Below are positions 6,251-13,591 of a stretch of 25,313 nucleotides of DNA, piece by piece. The stretch is from Candidatus Omnitrophota bacterium. Its GTDB lineage: Bacteria; Omnitrophota; Koll11; Tantalellales; Tantalellaceae. Position numbers and translations under genes: made by a program. The notes beneath the pieces were generated by a model, which saw only the letters and a list, made by a program, of their open reading frames with translations, searched no databases and was not told the DNA's origin. Where the stretch lies: the NCBI GenBank assembly GCA_015231715.1, contig JADGBB010000019.1:1-25313 (forward strand). Direction: 5' to 3'. Numbering within the stretch: the stretch's first letter is position 1; every line of letters starts with the position of its first letter.

Positions 6251-6907
6251 TTAAAGTTCCATTACCTTACTTGAAGAATCTATAAGTTTCTCGCCCTCTA
6301 CTATTAAAACATCATTTTCATTTACACCTTCGTCAATAACAGCTTTATTCCCATATCTAGCGCCGACTTTAATTTCATTTTTAACAGCCTTACCATCAAC
6401 AACTTTCCATATATACGCCTTGCCGTCTTCAATTTCAATAATATCATTCGGAACAATAAACACTTTATCTTTTGAAATATTGCGGATGCGAACGACAACC
6501 CTGTCTTTATTCTCGACTTCCTTATCCATAGTAACGCACACTTTAAAAAGCCCGGTCTGCATATTAATATTTTCGTCTATTCCCTTCACAGATCCGCATT
6601 TAACTAGCCCTTCGTTGTCCGGATAAACTTCCTGCTGCGGGAATATCTTTTTCTTAACGCCCAGTGTTACATATCCTGAATAAACATTTCCTTCTTCTCT
6701 TACTAATGTAAGTTTTTGTTCTTTTGTGACATTTTCTCCTGCCGCTTTAATTGTTCTTACAGGTTTGCCATTTCCCTTCCACAATGACATAATAGTCACG
6801 ACATCAGCATTGCGTTTTTTGTCTATTGTCTTTCTTTGTATTGATACCATAATTACAAAAATAAAAAACACCAGAAGATATACTATTATCCTAAAATATT
6901 TTTTCAT
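6251..6907 (-). CDS. Short RND periplasmic adaptor (membrane fusion) protein
   Basis: A 218-aa protein anchored by one N-terminal helix (IIVYLLVFFIFVIMVSI), placed between tolC and the RND permease; the ATG comes one base after the tolC stop. The second half follows the normal end of HlyD/AcrA-type adaptors: a beta-barrel strand region ending GIDENINMQTGLFKV, then the membrane-proximal domain VFIVPNDIIEIEDGKAYIWK, VDGKAVKNEIKVGARYG and NDVLIVEGEKLIDSSSKV. Family members usually have 350-400 residues. Here the two lipoyl half-motifs and the alpha-helical hairpin that reaches the outer-membrane channel are not recognisable. Assignment as the adaptor rests on the C-terminal motifs and operon position. 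How it would contact TolC is unclear. Confidence 0.8.
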   Translation of the reverse strand: MKKYFRIIVYLLVFFIFVIMVSIQRKTIDKKRNADVVTIMSLWKGNGKPVRTIKAAGENVTKEQKLTLVREEGNVYSGYVTLGVKKKIFPQQEVYPDNEGLVKCGSVKGIDENINMQTGLFKVCVTMDKEVENKDRVVVRIRNISKDKVFIVPNDIIEIEDGKAYIWKVVDGKAVKNEIKVGARYGNKAVIDEGVNENDVLIVEGEKLIDSSSKVMEL

Positions 6908-6908
6908 A

Positions 6909-8246
6909 TCACATCCTTGCGTTTACTAATCTGTCAATTTTTGCTTTAGATGCCCTTATCCCGTATAAAGTGCCCTCTTTTTTTAATTTCTCGTTCGCCA
7001 GCATCAATTCAGCATCACTTAATTCCAAAAGAGATATCTGTCCTGAAGAAACCAACTCCTTAAAAAGCATAAATGTTTGACCGGCAAGATCAACAGCTTT
7101 ATCATTTGCCTTTAATGTGTCTATAGATTCATTGTATTCACTGACTGCATTATAAAGTTCAAGCTCAAGATCTTTTTTTGCTTTTTCAAGACTAAGCCTT
7201 GCGTTTTTTTCTTTCAGTTTTGCCTGCTCAAGTTTAGCGCCTCTGGCACCGCCTTCCCATACCGGCAGCGTGACTTTTACACCCATTAAACCAATCTGAT
7301 CCATCTGATCTTTGTTATTTATATAAGGAACCTTCCGACTGTCACTATGTCCCGAATATGTCCAATTTCCGAATGCCGCAACAGTAGGAAAATATTCTGC
7401 GAAAGATGCCTTTACTGTTCTGCCGGAAGCTTTTAATTGGCTGTCTAGCGCTTTTAATGTCGGCTCATTTTCAAAAAGCATATTAATCATAGCATCAGGA
7501 TCTATCTCAGAAAAAACCTCGTCTTCATTCATTACAGGATAAACTTTATCCTTTATCCCTAAGCCTGATAATCTTTTAAAACTATTCTCGGCTATTTTCA
7601 TATTACTTCTGGAATCATTAACAAGTGTCGCTCTTGAGGCTATGTCAGATTCAATATCGATATTATCTTTTCTTGAAACCCTGCCGCCTTCCGAACGTTC
7701 CTCAATTATTTTTTTAGTCTCAACTGAATTATTGTAAGATTCTTGAGCTATTACATGAACATTATCAGCATAAACAAGATGATAAAATGCCATTTTACCT
7801 GTGTATTCAGCATCAAGCCTATTAGCTTCATCCATATACTCACTTGCCGATGCGCCTTCTTTAGCGGCCGCTATGGCATTACTTATACGGCCGAACGCCC
7901 AGAGCACTTGACTTACTTCAGCTGTCATATCGGCTCTATAATCTCCGATAGCCCCGCGCTCAAATCTAGAATTGACGGGGTATCTTGTATAATTTGTCCA
8001 AGTTGCAGAGCCTTCCATTTGAGGGCGTGAGGATGCGGCTGTTTCATTTATGATCTCTTCGGAGATCTTAATATTATTCCCTGACTGTTTCACCATCTCG
8101 CTTGTTTCAACTGTCATTTTTGCGGCCGCGCCGGCATCTATTTTTTTGACATCGATCATTCCGCTATTCATTGCTTCCTGCCCGTAAAGTGCAAAGTTCC
8201 CGCAAGATATTAACATTCCTACAAATAAGACCGTTAAATATTTCAT
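6909..8246 (-). CDS. Outer-membrane efflux protein, TolC family
   Basis: A 445-aa protein with an N-terminal signal peptide (MKYLTVLFVGMLISCGNFAL, cleavage near YGQEA) and the two long helical repeats of the outer-membrane efflux protein family (OEP). Visible family features are NYTRYPVN near the first strand pair, long alanine- and glutamate-rich helices (DYRADMTAEVSQVLWAFGRI, KLEQAKLKEKNARLSLEKAK) and a C-terminal helical end. The length is typical for a single TolC-type subunit, which works as a trimer. It would form the exit duct for the RND pump encoded downstream. Its ATG overlaps the TGA of the tetR gene by four bases (ATGA), indicating translational coupling. Confidence 0.9.
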   Translation of the reverse strand: MKYLTVLFVGMLISCGNFALYGQEAMNSGMIDVKKIDAGAAAKMTVETSEMVKQSGNNIKISEEIINETAASSRPQMEGSATWTNYTRYPVNSRFERGAIGDYRADMTAEVSQVLWAFGRISNAIAAAKEGASASEYMDEANRLDAEYTGKMAFYHLVYADNVHVIAQESYNNSVETKKIIEERSEGGRVSRKDNIDIESDIASRATLVNDSRSNMKIAENSFKRLSGLGIKDKVYPVMNEDEVFSEIDPDAMINMLFENEPTLKALDSQLKASGRTVKASFAEYFPTVAAFGNWTYSGHSDSRKVPYINNKDQMDQIGLMGVKVTLPVWEGGARGAKLEQAKLKEKNARLSLEKAKKDLELELYNAVSEYNESIDTLKANDKAVDLAGQTFMLFKELVSSGQISLLELSDAELMLANEKLKKEGTLYGIRASKAKIDRLVNARM

Positions 8247-8905
8247 TTCATTACCCCTTTTAATACTACCGATAATTGTTTCTGAACTATATCAACCATT
8301 TCTTTATCATCATATAAAGCCCTTATAATTGGTGTGCCGCCTAATATCATTTTCAAAGCTATCGTCAGATCTTTAACAGAAATATCTTTTCTCAAAATAC
8401 CTTTTCTGGATATACTCCCGACAGCTCGGTCAAAACAATCCTCAATAGAAAATATTTTTTCTATTTCTACTTCTTTATCCATATCGGGAAACATGTACAA
8501 AAATTCTAGACGTGTAAAATTTATACTCTGCGGTCTGACCCTCTCTCTCACAATAGTCGCGAATATTTCATTGGATAAATTTACTAGATCACTCATCATT
8601 TGAGTTGCATTTTTGAAATACATCTTAAGCCATTTAATAGGATCATCCCCGGGAACACTTTTATTTGTTTGGATCATCATTTTGGTGCCGTAAAGTGTCA
8701 CGACATAATTAATAAGATCAGTTTTCTGCGGAAAATAATTATAAAACGTTCCTTCGGATACCTCAACTTTTTCACAAATACTTTTAATGGGGATATCTTC
8801 ATATTTAGATCTTTTGAGGCCTTCCAAAAATTCTTTAGCCAAAAACACCTTAGTCCTAGCCTGCTTCCGCTCCCTAAGCGAAAACCCTTTTTCAAATTCC
8901 TTCAT
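8243..8905 (-). CDS. TetR-family transcriptional regulator of the efflux operon
   Basis: A 220-aa regulator. The N-terminal helix-turn-helix is clear: EDIPIKSICEKVEVSEGTFY followed by NYFPQKTDLI, the standard TetR recognition helix and following helix. The remaining 150 residues form the divergent ligand-binding and dimerisation part. I choose ATG at 8903-8905 because GGAGG precedes it at four bases; a GTG one codon earlier would be too close to that site. It is the first gene of the operon and overlaps tolC, so it probably represses its own operon through the palindromes at 8937-8961 until a pump substrate binds. Confidence 0.92.
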   Translation of the reverse strand: MKEFEKGFSLRERKQARTKVFLAKEFLEGLKRSKYEDIPIKSICEKVEVSEGTFYNYFPQKTDLINYVVTLYGTKMMIQTNKSVPGDDPIKWLKMYFKNATQMMSDLVNLSNEIFATIVRERVRPQSINFTRLEFLYMFPDMDKEVEIEKIFSIEDCFDRAVGSISRKGILRKDISVKDLTIALKMILGGTPIIRALYDDKEMVDIVQKQLSVVLKGVMK

Positions 8906-8936
8906 CACCCCTCCGGATCATTGTTAATTGGATTTT

Positions 8937-8966
8937 TAGTGTACACTACAATTTTAGTGTAGTCAA
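8937..8966 (-). promoter_or_regulatory. Promoter with overlapping TetR-type operators
   Basis: On the minus strand TTGACT (8961-8966) and TACACT (8938-8943) are spaced by 17 bases, a usable sigma-70-type promoter for the tetR-tolC-adaptor-RND operon. The same bases hold a perfect palindrome TAGTGTACACTA (8937-8948). They also hold an inverted repeat TACACTA, 6 bases, TAGTGTA (8942-8961). The palindromes cover the -10 box and spacer, ideal for repression by the TetR protein encoded 32 bases downstream. No experimental data; the operator role is inferred from position and symmetry. Confidence 0.75.
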
Positions 8967-8980
8967 CAAAATATAAAATA

Positions 8981-9073
8981 AAAAATGGGGTCAGCCCTTG
9001 AAAATAAAAAATGGGGTCAGCCCTTGAAATGTGAAATGTCTCTATTATCATTCACATTTCAAGGGCTGACCCC
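8981..9073. repeat. GGGGTCAGCCCTTGAAA repeats with a 23-bp perfect inverted repeat
   Basis: Two direct copies of AAAAATGGGGTCAGCCCTTG start at 8981 and 9007, and one inverted copy ends at 9073. The arms 9013-9035 and 9051-9073 are perfect reverse complements of 23 bases around a 15-base loop. The element lies between the operon promoter and the end of the small membrane protein gene, 30 bases behind its stop. As RNA it would form a strong hairpin. It is a variant (CAGCCCT instead of CAGACCC) of the repeat type at 281-511. Confidence 0.92.
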
Positions 9074-9103
9074 AATTGCAAACCGACGGCAAACTTCTTA
9101 ACG

Positions 9104-9271
9104 TTATTTCGCGATCTTATTTATGGCATTGCCGACTATGATGATAGATATTCCGACAAAGATCAAAACATTGTCATATTTGGGCATGATGTCAAAAGCT
9201 GACATGAGGATAAGGATTATGCCTATGGTATTAAATGATGTTGTTACTACTGTTTTAGTTGTGTTGTTCAT
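9104..9271 (-). CDS. Small two-helix membrane protein, unknown function
   Basis: A 55-aa frame starting MNNTTKTVVTTSFNTIGIIL and ending with a short basic tail (NAINKIAK). Two hydrophobic helices are evident, roughly residues 13-29 and 34-50, separated by a short loop with PKYDN. A Shine-Dalgarno-like GGGGTG lies four bases before the ATG at 9269-9271. Length, composition and the binding site support a real gene. I do not recognise a family. It is oriented like its neighbours but separated from the kinase-like gene by 200 bases, so it may be its own unit. Confidence 0.65.
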   Translation of the reverse strand: MNNTTKTVVTTSFNTIGIILILMSAFDIMPKYDNVLIFVGISIIIVGNAINKIAK

Positions 9272-9473
9272 TTTCACCCCATTTTTTATTTTGGTCCGTT
9301 ATGAAACTTCTTCTTTTTATTGACATTTAATTTAAGTACCATCTGCTGTTTTTTTCTCTCTGCAGTCTCGATACATCTTTCTGACGCCTGGTTATTGTAT
9401 GCTTTACCATAAGTTTATTATAATTGGAAAATCTAACATTTACAAGAAACTACTGACTCCAAGTTAGAGAATC

Positions 9474-11531
9474 TTAGGCCGCAGAAGCGAAGGTAGTCCT
9501 GGCATAACTGTCGCGTTTGGATTCTGTGTCAAAGCGCTCTACATTGGGTATGAGATTTATGACAAGGAAACATTTTGTTTTTCCGATACTCTCGTAGTCT
9601 GCGAGTGAATCCATATCGATATTGATTTTTTTCATATCCAAGCCAAGACTTTTAATAATGGCCGTGAGTTCTTCAGCTGTACAGTCCCGTCTATCCTTAA
9701 TAAGGCTTAGTGCAACTATTTCGAAAATTGGATAATGATGCAGGATCCTGTTAAACGACTTATCCTGCTTAATAAATACAGTTTTAACTGCCGGATCAAG
9801 TTTTTCAATATTTACCGAATCAGACCCGCCGAAAACAAAAACAGAATTATTTGCTATCTCAGCCGGGTCCACACCAAACTCAGTTAATCTTGTGCTCAAT
9901 TCTGTTTCCGAACTGAATTCCGGAATAATAATCAGCCCGTTAAATATTTCTTCCAAACCGGAATCGTCAATAAACGTTTTGAGACTGTTCAGTCTCTGTT
10001 TAATATCTGCTAATTCTTTGCAGTTAAGCTCCTTATGGAATGCCAAAACTATCTTTTTTTTGCGCATTAGTTCGGAAGCTACTGATTCCGCAATGCTTAC
10101 CATTGCTTCTTCCCCGCTGGTAATATCCCTTATAGGGACAGTCTGCCCGAAACTTTCGTTTTTTCCTTTCACTTCCCGAAAAATTTCTTCATTATGATAA
10201 AGAGCTTCCATGTCTTTAATAAATTCTCCGGCATTAGCGTATTTAGACGCCCCGTCGCTTATGGCTTTATGCAGAATATTCTTTAATTCGTCCGGTATTT
10301 CATACCTGCTGTCTGCAAATGATAATAGATTATTGGAATATTCCCTCATTGATACCATATTTTCACTTGTGTCCACAACTCTGCCTAACCCTAGCAGCAT
10401 TCTTGCCAAAATTATCCCTAATGGATATGTTTCCTCTTTATCAAACAAAAGCTCTTCCGCTTTTTTTGAAGATTCTTTTGCATCAAAACGGTTCTGTGAC
10501 ACACACCATCCACTGCAGTACAAGTAGAGGTTCCTTTTCAAAAATTCTTCCCGAGAAGAAAAACTTATATCGAAATCAAAAAGCAAAACTTCACCGGAAT
10601 CTCTCAGCCATACATTTCCCGGCTTTATGTCCCAGTGGCGGATCCCGGCTAACCTTAAATTTTCAACTGCCCTCGCTACATCCATATTTATCCTAACAGC
10701 CTCGTGAGGAGAAAATTCTTTGTCGGCAAGAGCATATAAATCCGCCCCGTCACCACGAAGATCCTCGAACAACATCATCTGCCTGCCTTCTGTAGTTACA
10801 ATATAAATTTCGGGATATAACACTCCTGATACCCCTCTTGATTCAGCGTTCCAAAGATGTTTTGCCTCAGGGATATCAAGTTCACCTTTAGGCAATATGC
10901 TGATATTTGGATACTTTGCAATATACTTCCTGCCTTTATAAACTGCGCTTCTCAAAATATTGTGGTGATTCCATTCCGGATCTATCTCATCACCGATAAG
11001 GATCTCGTCTTCACTTGCCGTTCCGCCGGTAACTGCCTTTATGTCCCTTATCCATGGTACTTTATCCGGCATATACTTATCATCATCCACTCTTGTGGAA
11101 CGCTCTCCGGCTTTATCTACATAAATATTTCCGTCGGGATAAACTACTATCTCAAACTCAGCTAATATGACATCTTTTTTTTCTAACAAAGTGTAAGGTA
11201 TCACCCACCTGCGGTTCATTATTCCGTTCACTCGAAATTTTTCCAAATACTTTTTGCTGAAATCCATTATTGGCTGTATACCATTCTCCCATGCCGGAGG
11301 TGAAAACGTTAGAATACATTTACTTATTTCTGGCACATTCGCTAAAGTATACTTGGCATCAGCCATCACTAGAGTTTCAACTGAATTCAATGACGAAGGA
11401 ACTTGAAGATTCATAGCTGAGTCATCAGCTAATTCAATAACATTTGAAAAAGCTTCCAATAAACCAAAAAAAAGAAATAATGTTATCGTAAGGATTGATA
11501 ATGATTTATTTATATTAAACATATAATACAT
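9474..11531 (-). CDS. Exported or membrane-anchored protein-kinase-like protein
   Basis: About 685 aa. The N-terminal hydrophobic stretch (LSILTITLFLFFGLLEAF) is a signal peptide or anchor. A Ser/Thr-kinase-like fold occupies roughly residues 175-450. It has Lys206 in YIAKYP (ATP lysine), IRHWDIKPGNVWL with catalytic Asp301, and LFDFDIS with metal-binding Asp319 (DFD for DFG). The glycine-rich loop is not canonical. After it come about 230 residues I cannot assign, including VFVFGGSDSV and FIKQDKSFNRILHHYPIFEI. The ATG at 11529-11531 is close behind GGGGT; a GTG four codons upstream and an ATG three codons downstream are alternatives. It follows the MFS gene by 40 bases and may be co-transcribed. 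Kinase activity is plausible by residues but unproven. Confidence 0.75.
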   Translation of the reverse strand: MYYMFNINKSLSILTITLFLFFGLLEAFSNVIELADDSAMNLQVPSSLNSVETLVMADAKYTLANVPEISKCILTFSPPAWENGIQPIMDFSKKYLEKFRVNGIMNRRWVIPYTLLEKKDVILAEFEIVVYPDGNIYVDKAGERSTRVDDDKYMPDKVPWIRDIKAVTGGTASEDEILIGDEIDPEWNHHNILRSAVYKGRKYIAKYPNISILPKGELDIPEAKHLWNAESRGVSGVLYPEIYIVTTEGRQMMLFEDLRGDGADLYALADKEFSPHEAVRINMDVARAVENLRLAGIRHWDIKPGNVWLRDSGEVLLFDFDISFSSREEFLKRNLYLYCSGWCVSQNRFDAKESSKKAEELLFDKEETYPLGIILARMLLGLGRVVDTSENMVSMREYSNNLLSFADSRYEIPDELKNILHKAISDGASKYANAGEFIKDMEALYHNEEIFREVKGKNESFGQTVPIRDITSGEEAMVSIAESVASELMRKKKIVLAFHKELNCKELADIKQRLNSLKTFIDDSGLEEIFNGLIIIPEFSSETELSTRLTEFGVDPAEIANNSVFVFGGSDSVNIEKLDPAVKTVFIKQDKSFNRILHHYPIFEIVALSLIKDRRDCTAEELTAIIKSLGLDMKKINIDMDSLADYESIGKTKCFLVINLIPNVERFDTESKRDSYARTTFASAA

Positions 11532-11571
11532 TTTACCCCACACACAAGAAAAAAAGCAACTTTTTTAGAAT

Positions 11572-12726
11572 TTACTTGGAAATGCAAGAATTAACTTGAA
11601 CAGCAGGTAATTTTATAAACATTGCGGCACAAAAAGATATGGCTCCTAGCAGAGCACCCATATAAAAAGGTATTCTATAGTCTATCATCCATAAGTATCC
11701 ACCAATGACAGGGAGAACTACTGCGGCCAGATGATTTATAGTAAAACTTACGGCTGTACTTGAGGAAATGTCTTTTTTTTCTGCTATTTTTTGGAAATAT
11801 GTTCTTATGGCCATCGAGCCGTTAAAGGCTATATGATCCAGCATATATAATCCTGCCACAATATATTTGTCCGGACAATGGGCATAAGAAATGAAAATTA
11901 TTATAAGGCTTCCGTACTCCCAGCTTAATATTTTTCTTTCTCCGTATCGTTTTATCAATTTAGCGACAAAAGGCGCGGCAAAATAATTAACTATGTTATT
12001 TGCTACAAAAAGTAAAGTTACCTGTTGCACTGTAAAGCCGAATTTTTTAACCAATAAAAAAACAGAAAAAACCATGAATATCTGACGGCGAGCACCGGAT
12101 AATAAAGTCAAAATATAAAACAAACTGTATTTTCTTTTCAAGACCATCTGTTTATGCTGTTTATGAATATTTTCGTTTCTTGGCATTTTAAACGAGCACC
12201 ATAACCCGACAAAAAAAACCATTATTCCTATCCCAAGAAACATCATCGCATATGACAATATTCCCGAAACTAAAAAAATAGCGACCCCAACAACAACCGA
12301 CACGAGCGACATCATGCTCCGTTGTTTGCCCATAACTAGTGGTGATTGATACTCGTCAAAATACTGTAAGATCAAAGATTGATTAGTGGTTTCATAATAA
12401 TGAAATCCAAAACTCATGATCAAAGTACATAAAAGCAACCCTGAAAATGTCGGCAGGAAGCCTGTCAACATTATTCCTATACCCATGCAAATGATTGAAA
12501 GAGCTGACACCCTCTGCTCTTTCACAAACACAGTCAGGAATATAACAAACAATGCTAATAGCCCCGGTATTTCGCGGACAGATTGTATCCCTCCTATCTG
12601 AAATCCGTTCAACCCGACAGTTTCAAAGGCAAAATTATTATACAAAGTCCCCCACCCTTGAAGCCCCGCCGCAGAGGCCACAGTCAGTGCCAACAAATAC
12701 CCATACATGGGGGTTTTTCGGTACAC
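11572..12726 (-). CDS. Major facilitator superfamily transporter
   Basis: A 384-aa protein with about 12 hydrophobic segments in two halves joined by a basic cytoplasmic loop (MPRNENIHKQHKQMVLKRK). The pattern fits an MFS secondary transporter; family members usually have 380-450 residues. Recognisable points are the first helix region GYLLALTVASAAGLQGWGTL, a loop with VREIPG, and GERKILSWEYGS after helix 8, resembling the MFS loop 8-9 motif. The substrate cannot be inferred. The start is GTG at 12724-12726, supported by AAGGAG four bases upstream; the first ATG is six codons further in without such a site. The kinase-like gene follows 40 bases downstream. Confidence 0.88.
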   Translation of the reverse strand: MYRKTPMYGYLLALTVASAAGLQGWGTLYNNFAFETVGLNGFQIGGIQSVREIPGLLALFVIFLTVFVKEQRVSALSIICMGIGIMLTGFLPTFSGLLLCTLIMSFGFHYYETTNQSLILQYFDEYQSPLVMGKQRSMMSLVSVVVGVAIFLVSGILSYAMMFLGIGIMVFFVGLWCSFKMPRNENIHKQHKQMVLKRKYSLFYILTLLSGARRQIFMVFSVFLLVKKFGFTVQQVTLLFVANNIVNYFAAPFVAKLIKRYGERKILSWEYGSLIIIFISYAHCPDKYIVAGLYMLDHIAFNGSMAIRTYFQKIAEKKDISSSTAVSFTINHLAAVVLPVIGGYLWMIDYRIPFYMGALLGAISFCAAMFIKLPAVQVNSCISK

Positions 12727-12750
12727 GATACTCCTTGTAACAAGAATCTA

Positions 12751-12805
12751 AAGGGTCATGTCTACACATTTACTAGTCATTTGTAAACATGTAGACACGA
12801 CCCTT
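12751..12805. repeat. Imperfect 23-bp inverted repeat, GGGTCRTGTCTACA type
   Basis: Arms 12751-12773 and 12783-12805 match as reverse complements at 20 of 23 positions around a nine-base loop. The arm ends are AAGGGTCATGTCTACA and, complemented, AAGGGTCGTGTCTACA. It fills the gap between the otsB stop (12812) and the MFS start. It has no T-run, so it is a weak terminator candidate at best. The terminal GGGTC and placement behind a stop link it to the other repeats here. Confidence 0.85.
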
Positions 12806-12811
12806 ATAATT

Positions 12812-13591
12812 CTATGACTTTAATTTAATGATCTTCTTTAAAGCCTTTCTTACGTCTATGATATTTTCTGTATAAAGGTCAGCAAAGCTTTTGCTTGTGG
12901 ACTTTCCAACTTTTATGCCGATGCCTTTTCCTTTAATCGCCTTGAATGCGTCTTCGTCCGTAACATCATCACCAAAATATATGGGAATTGTTTTTTGGGC
13001 TTTACCTACTAACATTGTTACTATTGTACCTTTATTGTGTGTTTTTGCGGGTCTAATTTCCCAGACTTTTTTGCCGTTAAAAACTGCAATGTTTTTACTA
13101 GACATATATGGGGCAATCGCCGCATCAAATGTTTTTCTTATTTGTTTTACCGTTTTTCCTTCAGCCATTCTGTAATGAACGCTCAATGTGAGCACTTTGT
13201 CTTCAACTATTATTCCTTTGTATGGCTTCAATTCTTTTTTAAGAACTTTACGTATTTGGGCTAAAGCTTTTTCAAATGTTCTATTATTGCTTAATACTTT
13301 TCTTTTGCCGTTTTTTTCAAGTTCCATTCCATGATTGCCTGAATAGATTATCCCGTTTATTCCGACTATTTTCTTTGCACTTTTAATATCTCTTCCGCTT
13401 ATTATTGCTAAAGAAATACCTTTTACTTTTGCAGCCTTCTTAAGCAGTACCCGCATGCTTTCGCTTAATTTGACATAGGAAGGTTTTTTTCTGATAGGAG
13501 TAAGCGTCCCATCGAGATCAAAAAAAAGAAAAACATTATTGTCTGTTATTTGGCTTTTTATTTCCGAAAGATCAGCCGATAACTTTTTCAT
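12812..13591 (-). CDS. otsB: Trehalose-6-phosphate phosphatase
   Basis: A 259-aa HAD-superfamily phosphatase that removes phosphate from trehalose 6-phosphate, the second step of trehalose synthesis in the cytoplasm. HAD motif I FFDLDGTLTP gives nucleophile Asp25 and acid/base Asp27. Motif II is in AIISGRD, the substrate region is SGNHGMELEKNG, and motif IV YFGDDVTDEDAFKAI gives the Mg-binding acids. The length fits OtsB. I choose ATG 13589-13591 (AGGGA upstream); an upstream TTG would overlap otsA further without a clear site. The start lies inside the last codons of otsA (20-base overlap), so both are probably translated in a coupled way. Confidence 0.95.
   Translation of the reverse strand: MKKLSADLSEIKSQITDNNVFLFFDLDGTLTPIRKKPSYVKLSESMRVLLKKAAKVKGISLAIISGRDIKSAKKIVGINGIIYSGNHGMELEKNGKRKVLSNNRTFEKALAQIRKVLKKELKPYKGIIVEDKVLTLSVHYRMAEGKTVKQIRKTFDAAIAPYMSSKNIAVFNGKKVWEIRPAKTHNKGTIVTMLVGKAQKTIPIYFGDDVTDEDAFKAIKGKGIGIKVGKSTSKSFADLYTENIIDVRKALKKIIKLKS

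Noticed and set aside
9321..9326. Plus-strand TTGACA as a promoter
   Set aside because: No -10 box at proper distance and no plus-strand gene downstream.
12751..12805. Inverted repeat as a rho-independent terminator for otsB
   Set aside because: The arms are AT-rich, there is no T-run, and the motif belongs to the repeat family; it may still slow transcription.
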